Below, piece after piece: positions 1 through 8,515 of a DNA stretch of 35,589 nt. Numbering within the stretch: the stretch's first letter is position 1; every line of letters starts with the position of its first letter. Under the pieces are notes generated by a model, which was not told the DNA's origin, made no database searches, and worked only from the letters and a program-made list of their open reading frames with translations. The position numbers and the translations under genes were made by a program. Source of the DNA: Albugo candida (Eukaryota; Oomycota; Peronosporomycetes; Albuginales; Albuginaceae). The stretch is from positions 1 through 35,589 of the forward strand of contig CAJNAR010000071.1 of the NCBI GenBank assembly GCA_905220665.1, written 5' to 3'.

Positions 1-2724
1 AAGGCGATCAAGCACATGCGGAGTAGTTCTTCTCCAGGTATGGATGGACTACCAGCTGCATTTTATCAGCTTGATCCGGAAACGTTTGGCGAGTGTTTGA
101 AGATCGTGTTCGAATTTCAGCTGGAAAGAGGAATTTTACTCCGATCACAACGTCACTCAGCAATCACACTTTTATACAAAAAAGGATCACGAGGTGATCC
201 TGGCAACTATCGACCGATCGCACTACTTTGCGTCGATGTGAAAGTACTTTCAAAAGTGTTGGCGTATCGATTGCAACGTTTTTTGCCAAAATTGATCCAT
301 CAAGATCAAAAAGCATTTGTGCGCGGAAGGTCAATGCATCATCATATTCGACATCTCACCGACATCCAAGACTTGGTCACTCATCGTGGGGAGGAAGCTT
401 ATGCGACTTTTCTCGACTTTGAGAAAGCTTATGATCGAGTCAATTGGACGTACATGTTTCGCGTTTTGGAAAAAATGGGTGTTGGAAAAAGTTTCATCGA
501 CTGGGTTCGTCTTTTGTACAATAACACAAAGGCGCAGTTGATGATTAATGGAAATATCACACCTTCCATTACACCACAACGTGGAGTAAAACAAGGTGAT
601 CCTCTCTCAGCATTACTTTTTCTGATGACGATCGAACCTTTGGGAAATTTACTTCGACAACATGAAGCACATGGCATTTGGATTAATGGCACGACTGTCG
701 CAACTGGATTATTTTTTGCGGACGATTCGACATTGCTTTCAGAGACACCAAATGGTGTTTTGACGCAACTCGAACTCGTCCAAGTCTATTGCGATGGATC
801 GGGTGCGAAACTCAACTTGAGTAAATCATCTTTGCTCTCGTTGAATCGGACCAAGCCATGTCCACGTATTCCCAATTTGACCATAATGGGTCCGGAGGAT
901 TCGGTCAAGTATTTGGGTATTCCGTTCGGCCAGAAACCAACTCATTCGATGGTTATTTCAACTCTCGACAAGCGTTTTTACGATGGGTTTGGTGTATGGT
1001 TTCGACGAGCACGAACTGTCCGTGGTCGACTACTGGTTGCGCAGACGATGATTTTATCACGTTTGTGGCATTACACAATGCACGTAGACATACCAGCAGC
1101 GACAATTCGACAGTGGCAATCGATGTTAAATCGATTTGTGCTTGGTCGGAAACACAAAAAAGATTCAAAACATGTTCACCTACTCAGCAAAGAGTTTTTA
1201 TATCTTCGCCGACAAGATGGTGGACTACAAGTTCCTTTTTTGGTGGGACGACTAAAGCTACAACGTATTCAATTCCTTCAGCAGTTCGCATCCGATGCGT
1301 CAACAATTATTCCTGCGAATTGGACAACAGCTTCGACGGAATTATTACAACTTATCCAGCCTCCCTTTGGACCAAACAAGCCGATGGATATATTCACCAT
1401 CGCACCAAATCGACATGGAAAAATGGTTCAATGGGAGAGCATATCATCATGGTGGAAACAAGCATTTAGAATGTGGCATCAGATGGATTGGAGCATTTCA
1501 ATATCAGATTTAAATGTTTCACAACGCCGTCAGTACTACATGGAACAGCCGATGTGGTTTCACTGCGACCAAAAATTACATTACGAAGCTGCTACTCGTC
1601 ATCCGAGTACACAGAACGTTTGGTACAATCTTGGCATGGTGGATGAACCACATCGAACATTTCGAAAAACGTTTGCTACACTTTTCGACGTTCGAAGTTT
1701 GCAAGACTTTTTTCGTGAAAGTGACACATGGCCAACGAAGGAAGATTTCGTCGCCAACTATTACAACGACGAAGAGCAGAACACCTCGGATATGTCTGAA
1801 GAAAAGTTGCTGAGTCGACTTTACAATGAAATCACTCAGATTCTCCAGCGTATCCACTCGACGATTGGTCTCATCACTTGGATTATACCAACCACAAGTG
1901 GCAGATCATTTTATGTGGGAGTACAAAGCAAGGAAAGGAAACATTATTTTCCATCTATTCCACGCTCACAACTATCACGAATCGTTTGGAAACCTCCCGA
2001 ACCAACCAAGAGTCATCCGATGTCGACACATTGGTCATCACGGGAGAGATCGGACGCACTGGATTCAGAACGAGTTCGAACTTTTATGGCTACATCACGG
2101 CATCTTCGAAAACGTGTATTACCAATTTTTGAGGATTTACAGTTTCGTATCGCCTTTCGAATGTTGCCAGTTCGATCTCGTTTCTGGTTCTTAACAAATA
2201 TTCAGCCCGACATTATCTTGTGCACGCAGCCTTCGTGTGGGGCAGTGGAATCCGATCAACATCTCTTTCTAGAGTGCGATCACACGGCACAGTTATGGAG
2301 AGAGTTACTCCCTAGTTGGGATCAGTTTTTCTCCTCTCGACCACGTTGGACGCATATTGCATGTGCAATCGTACCAACACTACGGTTGGATTGGAAAGAT
2401 TATTTATCAATTATCTCAGATTTATGGCTTGCATTGCAAGCGGTGACACTGCACTTCGTCTGGACAGATCGGAATCGTCGTTTGTTCGATCATCGATCAG
2501 CAACTCCGACAGTTCCAGCACTTTCCGTCATTTACACCACGTTTAGTGCGCACGTTCGGTACTTTCGAAGACAGTGTTACGACCAAGAGGAACGCATTCG
2601 GCTTGCAAAGGTGCTGGATCAGCTCGCAACGGAAGGATCATTTGGTGGATTTTTCAGAAGCCGAAGATCATTGCTGCGGGTCCGGCACAGGCGAGTGGAA
2701 CGGCAAGTGCAACTCGGATCCTAG
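1..2724 (+). CDS. LINE ORF2 C-terminal part: reverse transcriptase and zf-RVT (partial)
   Basis: This frame is open from base 1 to the TAG at 2722-2724 (907 codons visible) and lacks its start and endonuclease domain, which lie outside the window. RT motifs appear in order: SSPGMDGLP (about 25-55), KKGSRGDPGNYRPIAL (178-225), FVRGR (about 318), DFEKAYDRVNW (about 415-450), GVKQGDPLSALLF (about 583-620) and the catalytic FADD box (about 715-726), then KYLGIPF (about 908). The C-terminus carries a zf-RVT type zinc motif, CxxxxC...HxxxxxC, beginning at 2221, followed by WTDRNRRLFD. In this family the protein makes cDNA by target-primed reverse transcription. This is the only ORF2 in the window with no frame break, although only in its visible part. 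No RNase H domain is seen. Confidence 0.92.
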   Translation, partial: KAIKHMRSSSSPGMDGLPAAFYQLDPETFGECLKIVFEFQLERGILLRSQRHSAITLLYKKGSRGDPGNYRPIALLCVDVKVLSKVLAYRLQRFLPKLIHQDQKAFVRGRSMHHHIRHLTDIQDLVTHRGEEAYATFLDFEKAYDRVNWTYMFRVLEKMGVGKSFIDWVRLLYNNTKAQLMINGNITPSITPQRGVKQGDPLSALLFLMTIEPLGNLLRQHEAHGIWINGTTVATGLFFADDSTLLSETPNGVLTQLELVQVYCDGSGAKLNLSKSSLLSLNRTKPCPRIPNLTIMGPEDSVKYLGIPFGQKPTHSMVISTLDKRFYDGFGVWFRRARTVRGRLLVAQTMILSRLWHYTMHVDIPAATIRQWQSMLNRFVLGRKHKKDSKHVHLLSKEFLYLRRQDGGLQVPFLVGRLKLQRIQFLQQFASDASTIIPANWTTASTELLQLIQPPFGPNKPMDIFTIAPNRHGKMVQWESISSWWKQAFRMWHQMDWSISISDLNVSQRRQYYMEQPMWFHCDQKLHYEAATRHPSTQNVWYNLGMVDEPHRTFRKTFATLFDVRSLQDFFRESDTWPTKEDFVANYYNDEEQNTSDMSEEKLLSRLYNEITQILQRIHSTIGLITWIIPTTSGRSFYVGVQSKERKHYFPSIPRSQLSRIVWKPPEPTKSHPMSTHWSSRERSDALDSERVRTFMATSRHLRKRVLPIFEDLQFRIAFRMLPVRSRFWFLTNIQPDIILCTQPSCGAVESDQHLFLECDHTAQLWRELLPSWDQFFSSRPRWTHIACAIVPTLRLDWKDYLSIISDLWLALQAVTLHFVWTDRNRRLFDHRSATPTVPALSVIYTTFSAHVRYFRRQCYDQEERIRLAKVLDQLATEGSFGGFFRSRRSLLRVRHRRVERQVQLGS

Positions 2725-3039
2725 TCCTAGTTGGCTGGTCATGCTCACCGTAGTGTGGCGCACACCAATTTGCAAACCACGGTACTTTTGGACCATTTTT
2801 ACAACTTTACAAACTTACCACTTAACAACTTTACAACTTTCAACATCTATCCGTTACACGATGGACACACTCTCGTACTGTAGTGGTGAACGCTACCGCA
2901 CTGCAGAACTAGCAACGAGGGACATATTATCAACTCTCACAGGTATTCTCGAAACGTTTTTATATGTATATATGTTATTTAAGATAGCCTAGGCAACTAG
3001 AGAAGTCAGTTAGTCTAATTCTAGTAATATAGACACCTT
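2725..3039 (+). other. 3' UTR and conserved tail of E1
   Basis: Non-coding 3' end. It has an ACAACTTT-rich stretch (about 2790-2845) of imperfect short repeats. The last ~45 nt (AGAGAAGTCAGTTAGTCTAATTC and onward to GACACCTT) are nearly the same in every LINE copy of both families. A small hairpin is possible, GTCTA paired with TAGAC around an AT-rich loop (about 3013-3034). This is probably the RNA end recognised by the element's RT. Confidence 0.7.
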
Positions 3040-3057
3040 CAACTGAGCTACCGAGGC
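3040..3057 (-). repeat. tRNA-5'-end-like junction 1 (7-mer GCCTCGG)
   Basis: On the + strand this is CAACTGAGCTA followed by CCGAGGC. The reverse complement GCCTCGGTAGCTCAGTTG has the layout of tRNA positions 1-18: seven acceptor bases, T8-A9, then the box A D-arm. It separates E1 from E2 and matches the junction on the other side of E2 (5964-5981), as expected for a target site duplication. Confidence 0.75.
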
Positions 3058-3060
3058 CTT

Positions 3061-5648
3061 TTACTGCGATCACAACGTCACTCAGCAATCACACTTTTAT
3101 ACAAAAAAGGATCACGAGGTGATCCTGGCAACTATCGACCGATCGCACTGCTTTGCGTCGATGTGAAAGTACTTTCAAAAGTGTTGGCGTATCGATTGCA
3201 ACGTTTTTTGCCAAAATTGATCCATCAAGATCAAAAAGCATTTGTGCGCGGAAGGTCAATGCATCATCATATTCGACATCTCACCGACATCCAAGACTTG
3301 GTCACTCATCGTGGGGAGGAAGCTTATGCGACCTTTCTCGACTTTGAGAAAGCTTATGATCGAGTCAATTGGACGTACATGTTTCGCGTTTTGGAAAAAA
3401 TGGGTGTTGGAAAAAGTTTCATCGACTGGGTTCGTCTTTTGTACAATAACACAAAGGCGCAGTTGATGATTAATGGAAATATCACACCGTCCATTACACC
3501 ACAACGTGGAGTGAAACAAGGTGATCCTCTCTCAGCATTACTTTTTCTGATGACGATCGAACCTTTGGGAAATTTACTTCGACAACATGAAGAACATGGC
3601 ATTTGGATTAATGGCACGACTGTCGCAACTGGATTATTTTTTGCGGACGATTCGACATTGCTTTCAGAGACACCAAATGGTGTTTTGACGCAACTCGAAC
3701 TCGTCCAAGTCTATTGCGATGGATCGGGTGCGAAACTCAACTTGAGTAAATCATCTTTGCTCTCGTTGAATCGGACCATGCCGTGTCCATGTATTCCCAA
3801 TTTGACCATAATGGATCCGGAGGATTCGGTCAAGTATTTGGGTATTCCGTTCGGCCAGACACCGACTCATTCGATGGTTATTTCAACTCTCGACAAGCGT
3901 TTTTACGATGGGTTTGGTGCATGGTTTCGACGAGCACGAACTGTTCGTGGTCGACTACTGGTTGCGCAGACGATGATTTTATCACGTTTGTGGCATTACA
4001 CGATGCACGTAGACATACCAGCAGCGACAATTCGACAGTGGCAATCGATGTTACATCGATTTGTGCTTGGTCGGAAACACAAAAAAGATTCAAAACATGT
4101 TCACCTACTCAGCAAAGAGTTTTTATATCTTCGCCGACAAGATGGTGGACTACAAGTTCCTTTTTTGGTGGGACGACTAAAGCTACAACGTATTCAATTC
4201 CTTCAGCAGTTCGCATCCGATGCGTCAACAATTCTTCCTGCGAATTGGACAACAGCTTCGACGGAATTATTACAACTTATTCAACCTCCCTTTGGACCAC
4301 ACAAGCCGATGGATATATTCACCATCGCACCAAATCGACATGGAAAAATGGTTCAATGGGAGAGCATATCATCATGGTGGAAAAACGCATTTAGAATGTG
4401 GCATCAGATGGATTGGAGCATTTCAATATCAGATTTAAATGTTTCACAACGCCGTCAGTACTACATGGAACAGCCGATGTGGTTTCACTGCGACCAAAAA
4501 TTACATTACGAAGCTGCTACTCGTCATCCGAGTACACAGAACGTTTGGTACAATCTTGGCATGGTGGATGAACCACATCGAACATTTCGAAAAACATTTG
4601 CTACACTTTTCGACGTTCGAAGTTGCAAGACTTTTTTCGTGAAAGTGACACATGGCCAACGAAGGAAGATTTCGTCGCCAACTATTACAACGACGAAGAG
4701 CAGAACACCTCGGATATGTCTGAAGAAAAGTTGCTGAGTCGACTTTACAATGAAATCACTCAGATTCTCCAGCGTATCCACTCGACGATTGGTCTCATCA
4801 CTTGGATTATACCAACCACAAGTGGCAGATCATTTTATGTGGGAGTACAAAGCAAGGAAAGGAAACATTATTTTCCATCTATTCCACGCTCACAACTATC
4901 ACGAATCGTTTGGAAACCTCCCGAACCAACCAAGAGTCATCCGATGTCGACACATTGGTCATCACGGGAGAGATCGGACGCACTGGATTCAGAACGAGTT
5001 CGAACTTTTATGGCTACATCACGGCATCTTCGAAAACGTGTATTACCAATTTTTGAGGATCTACAGTTTCGTATCGCCTTTCGAATGTTGCCAGTTCGAT
5101 CTCGTTTCTGGTTCTTAACAAATATTCAGCCCGACATTATCTTGTGCACGCAGCCTTCGTGTGGGGCAGTGGAATCCGATCAACATCTCTTTCTAGAGTG
5201 CGATCACACGGCACAGTTATGGAGAGAGTTACTCCCTAGTTGGGATCAGTTTTTCTCCTCTCGACCACGTTGGACGCATATTGCATGTGCAATCGTACCA
5301 ACACTACGGTTGGATTGGAAAGATTATTTATCAATTATCTCAGATTTATGGCTTGCATTGCAAGCGGTGACACTGCACTTCGTCTGGACAGATCGGAATC
5401 GTCGTTTGTTCGATCAGCGATCAGCAACTCCGACAGTTCCAGCACTTTCCGTCATTTACACCACGTTTAGTGCGCACGTTCGGTACTTTCGAAGACAGTG
5501 TTACGACCAAGAGGAACGCATTCGGCTTGCAAAGGTACTGGATCAACTCGAAACGCAAGGATCATTTGGTGGATTTTTCAGAAGTCGAAGATCATTGCTG
5601 CGGGTCCGGCACAGGCGAGTGGAACGGCAAGTGCAACTCGGATCCTAG
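3061..5648 (+). pseudogene. LINE ORF2 fragment: RT and zf-RVT, one frameshift
   Basis: The reading frame enters at LLRSQRHSAITLLYKKG and runs through DFEKAYDRVNW (about 3342-3375), GVKQGDPLSALL (about 3510-3545) and FADD (about 3640-3651). Loss of one T at about 4623 (AAGTTGCAAG here, AAGTTTGCAAG in E1) shifts the frame, and the shifted reading ends at 4737. The correct frame continues from about 4623 to the TAG at 5646-5648 and includes the zf-RVT cysteines and histidine (about 5145-5205). No start codon or promoter is present because the copy is 5' truncated, so it is a dead copy. Apart from the frameshift it differs from E1 by scattered substitutions. Confidence 0.9.
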
Positions 5649-5963
5649 TCCTAGTTGGCTGGTCATGCTCACCGTAGTGTGGCGCACACCAATTTGCAAA
5701 CCACGGTACTTTTGGACCATTCTTACAACTTTACAAACTTACCACTTAACAACTTTACAACTTTCAACATCTATCCGTTACACGATGGACACACTCTCGT
5801 ACTGTAGTGGTGAACGCTACCGCACTGCAGAACTAGCAACGAGGGACATATTATCAACTCTCACAGGTATTCTCGAAACGTTTTTATATGTATATATGTT
5901 ATTTAAGATAGCCTAGGCAACTAGAGAAGTCAGTTAGTCTAATTCTAGTAATATAGACACCTT
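5649..5963 (+). other. 3' UTR and conserved tail of E2
   Basis: Almost base-for-base the same as the E1 3' UTR, with the same ACAACTTT-rich tract and the same terminal ~45 nt. No poly(A). No gene is seen here. Confidence 0.7.
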
Positions 5964-5981
5964 CAACTGAGCTACCGAGGC
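5964..5981 (-). repeat. tRNA-5'-end-like junction 2 (7-mer GCCTCGG)
   Basis: CAACTGAGCTA then CCGAGGC on the + strand; the reverse complement is GCCTCGGTAGCTCAGTTG. One extra C (5982) lies between it and the ACTTCTCAATTT that starts E3. It is identical to junction 1 and one base different from junction 3, so it can be the duplicate for both E2 and E3. Confidence 0.75.
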
Positions 5982-6082
5982 CACTTCTCAATTTGCCAGC
6001 TGCTACGCACCTCGCAAAACGGATACACAACAACCAACTTTCAACCACACCACCCTTATTGACTACTATTCTCTCCAACAGA

Positions 6083-8515
6083 ATGGTTTCTATCGACATT
6101 TCGCGTTTACCCATCGTTACGTCGTCTGACGATGTCACAACTCGTGCACCAGTTCCAACGGAAAATGTTTCTTTGGATGCGGCCACCTGCCACTCAGAAT
6201 CCACGGAATCTGAAACGGTCCAATCAGATGTGACCATGACTGTCGAGCCAGCTCGTATTCTACCCAAGGAGATTCCATCGATCCCTATGGACATCGATGA
6301 CGCGACCGCGTCATTACCTCCTGTATCGGTAAAAAAACCGGTTCAACAAGAAAACCGCGCTACCTTGGCGGATATCCTGAAGGGCAACGAGGAAATCCGC
6401 AAGGATAAAGCGGCTAAAAAAGCAACATGGAAGGTTGAAATGCCTAAGCCATTAGCTGCGGATCTTCGCGCTATTGAAAAGCTTTTCGAAAATGGCCGCC
6501 CAAGTTGGGAGATTTTGTCTGCACACTTGACTGCAGCAAAACCCTTCGCTCTACCCAGTGCAAAATTCTCGGTGGTGCTGGAAACTGGTCAGGCGCTGGT
6601 TCGAATCCCACCAGCGCATATTTTGCAATCCTTCGTTCGAGATCACGGTAATGTGATTGTCGACGAGCTTTTCGAAGCAGGGAAAATTGGCCAATTGGCT
6701 AAATTGCCAGGTGGTAATTTGAGACTCCTCGTTACCGAAGAGGAAGTTTGCCATAAATTGGCCCACGAAACTGTTACGATTCTTGGGAACAAATACTCAT
6801 TCCGTGAATTCGATATTCTTGGTTCGAGATTTTTCTTGGATATTTTCGGAATTGGACCGGAAATGCCCACACTCAACATTGCGTCGGCTTTGCATCGTCT
6901 TGGGTGCGATGTTCTGTATGAGAATTTTCGTGAAGCAGTGGCTTCCAGACGACTTGCTATGTCGACTTGGAGAGTTTATTTCCGCGACACAAGCTGTCCT
7001 GAACAGCTAATGGTTGGCGGAAAAGTTTGTGAGCAAATATGTATCGAGGGGAGATACTATTTGGCTCGAGGGAAAGCTTCTCCCCTCCCGGTTGATCGGT
7101 TGAGGATGGGTCAGCGCAGTCCACACTGCTTACTGCTGCCGGTGAAAACTCCTCAACCGAATCATAAACCGACGAAACAAACCGCTTCATCGGTCAAAAG
7201 CCAGCCCATGAAGTCGAAAACGACACCAAAGCAGGAAAAAAACACCAGCAAATTACCGGAAGTGTCTAAACAATGTCTTGAAAACAAGCAATCTAATCTT
7301 CAAGACACCCCTGGTACCACCGCTGACGATGCGACAATTCCAGTATTACAAAACTCTGTTCCGACTCGGGAGAAAATTCCCTCAGCTGTTCAGGCTGTCG
7401 AGGAAAATGGAGCAAATATTACCCAACAAGACGAGTCGAAGTCCGCCGAAGACATGTGGACTCCAGTTCGAAATCGCAACAAGCGTAATCGATCTATTGA
7501 TCGCTTTCAAAGCTTATTGAGCAATGCCCCTCCCAAATCATTGGAAGGTTTGGCTACGAGCAATTATTTCAATGTGCTCGGCTCCGTCGACGTCGACTTT
7601 GTAAAAATTGACGTAAGTACGAAGGACGACTTTGGGAAAAGGTACCAGGTTGTACCATCCAAACTTGTGGTGAAAAACGATTTGGCCAATTCTAAAGAAG
7701 CGGCTCACTTCATCAAAAAAAACCACACCCGAATTGAAAAGGACGATCGTCCGACTCGTGTGGCAGAAGTAGTGGATTTCTTAATTCAAGATGTGAAAAC
7801 AGCTCAGTCTCCTCCTCGACCGGATACTTTGTTGAAAGAGGATGTTTACGTTGCGAAAGCAAGTAAACATGTTGGTTTCACATCCAACGGAGACAGTATT
7901 CTCCAATTTGCATTAGATCATCCGATTGCACTACATGGAGTGCTCAATCGTTGCATGAGGTCCAATGACCCATGCTTGGATCAAGTGGTGCGAATACACA
8001 CAATAAATCGTGTATTGGCAGCATCCGAACCGAATTCGGATACCACGTTTAGCAAAAAATGGTCGAAGAAAGTCGGTGGTTCCGTTTCGGCTGTTCGGAA
8101 AGTTATGCTCGCAGCGGTGGACAACTGGTGGACTGAGTCAGCTGAAGTGGAGGAATTGACACGAGCAACAAACTCGCTCGCGTTCTTTGAGCTGATGTTG
8201 ATGTGCACGGCACCAACCATATACCACAGCGACCACTGGATCCAGTACGTTACTGGTCAGCCAGTGGTATGGATTCCAGCTCATCACTGTCGTCTGCTTC
8301 ACACGAATGTGTTGTTGCAAATTTTGCGTTCACCGTTGGGTACACTTTGCCTCAGCGAGTGGTTTGACGCAAAGTGGGAAAGTCCCATTTTCGACGACTT
8401 GGTGCAGCTTCAGTCATCCAACCGTTTTCTTACCGACGAAGCTTCTATACTACAACTGAAGGAAGAAGACGGTATTCACAAACTCGTCGTTGGATCCCTT
8501 TCAGTTCAATACTAA
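6083..8515 (+). CDS. LINE ORF1 protein (family B), intact
   Basis: An 810-aa ORF1 of unknown exact function; in LINEs the ORF1 product usually binds element RNA. I chose the ATG at 6083 because the context (CTCTCC..ACAGA-ATG-GT) matches the ATG of E5, E6 and E7. The frame is open further upstream, but only to a TTG in the 5' UTR. Layout: an S/T/P-rich N-terminus; a charged segment (TLADILKGNEEIRKDK, about residue 95); a globular middle part with FFLDIFGIG, a helix and STWRVYF (about residues 250-305) that could be an RRM-like fold; a K/Q/S/T-rich linker (about 355-475); then a conserved ~300-aa C-terminal part rich in W, H and C (CTAPT, HWIQY, HHCRLL at about 710-750). No CCHC zinc knuckle is seen. 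Roughly half the C-terminal residues match family A. Confidence 0.85.
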   Translation: MVSIDISRLPIVTSSDDVTTRAPVPTENVSLDAATCHSESTESETVQSDVTMTVEPARILPKEIPSIPMDIDDATASLPPVSVKKPVQQENRATLADILKGNEEIRKDKAAKKATWKVEMPKPLAADLRAIEKLFENGRPSWEILSAHLTAAKPFALPSAKFSVVLETGQALVRIPPAHILQSFVRDHGNVIVDELFEAGKIGQLAKLPGGNLRLLVTEEEVCHKLAHETVTILGNKYSFREFDILGSRFFLDIFGIGPEMPTLNIASALHRLGCDVLYENFREAVASRRLAMSTWRVYFRDTSCPEQLMVGGKVCEQICIEGRYYLARGKASPLPVDRLRMGQRSPHCLLLPVKTPQPNHKPTKQTASSVKSQPMKSKTTPKQEKNTSKLPEVSKQCLENKQSNLQDTPGTTADDATIPVLQNSVPTREKIPSAVQAVEENGANITQQDESKSAEDMWTPVRNRNKRNRSIDRFQSLLSNAPPKSLEGLATSNYFNVLGSVDVDFVKIDVSTKDDFGKRYQVVPSKLVVKNDLANSKEAAHFIKKNHTRIEKDDRPTRVAEVVDFLIQDVKTAQSPPRPDTLLKEDVYVAKASKHVGFTSNGDSILQFALDHPIALHGVLNRCMRSNDPCLDQVVRIHTINRVLAASEPNSDTTFSKKWSKKVGGSVSAVRKVMLAAVDNWWTESAEVEELTRATNSLAFFELMLMCTAPTIYHSDHWIQYVTGQPVVWIPAHHCRLLHTNVLLQILRSPLGTLCLSEWFDAKWESPIFDDLVQLQSSNRFLTDEASILQLKEEDGIHKLVVGSLSVQY

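Larger units (their letters stand above)
1..3039 (+). mobile_element. LINE copy E1 (family A), 3' part, cut by window start
   Basis: The window opens inside ORF2 of a non-LTR retrotransposon. The visible part holds the RT domain, the C-terminal zinc motif and a ~315 bp 3' UTR. The element has no poly(A) tail; it ends in ...TATAGACACCTT directly before the tRNA-like junction at 3040-3057. It is almost identical to E2 (3058-5963), including the 3' UTR, and slightly more distant from E5 and E6. Where its 5' end lies cannot be seen. Confidence 0.93.
3058..5963 (+). mobile_element. LINE copy E2 (family A), 5' truncated
   Basis: Homology to E1 begins at about 3059 (TTTTACTGCG, matching about 134 in E1), directly after the tRNA-like junction. 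The endonuclease and ORF1 are therefore missing, as in ordinary LINE 5' truncation. The rest, including the 3' UTR, is nearly identical to E1. It is flanked on both sides by the same 18 nt (CAACTGAGCTA plus CCGAGGC), a good target-site-duplication pair. Confidence 0.92.

Noticed and set aside
858..1469. The ~200-codon ORFs in a second frame of RT (858, 3783, 25545)
   Set aside because: They lie fully inside the conserved RT frame, recur with every copy and have no recognisable domain. They are shadows of ORF2.
1..5963. E1 and E2 as the two LTRs or a segmental duplication
   Set aside because: E2 begins at an internal point of ORF2 exactly on a tRNA-like junction and carries its own 3' tail, as expected of a separate 5'-truncated LINE insertion. 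LTR elements do not have this structure.
5993..6082. ORF1 of E3 starting at the TTG at 5993 (840 aa)
   Set aside because: The frame is open there, but it starts in the 5' UTR at a non-ATG. The ATG at 6083 has the same context as the ATGs of E5, E6 and E7.
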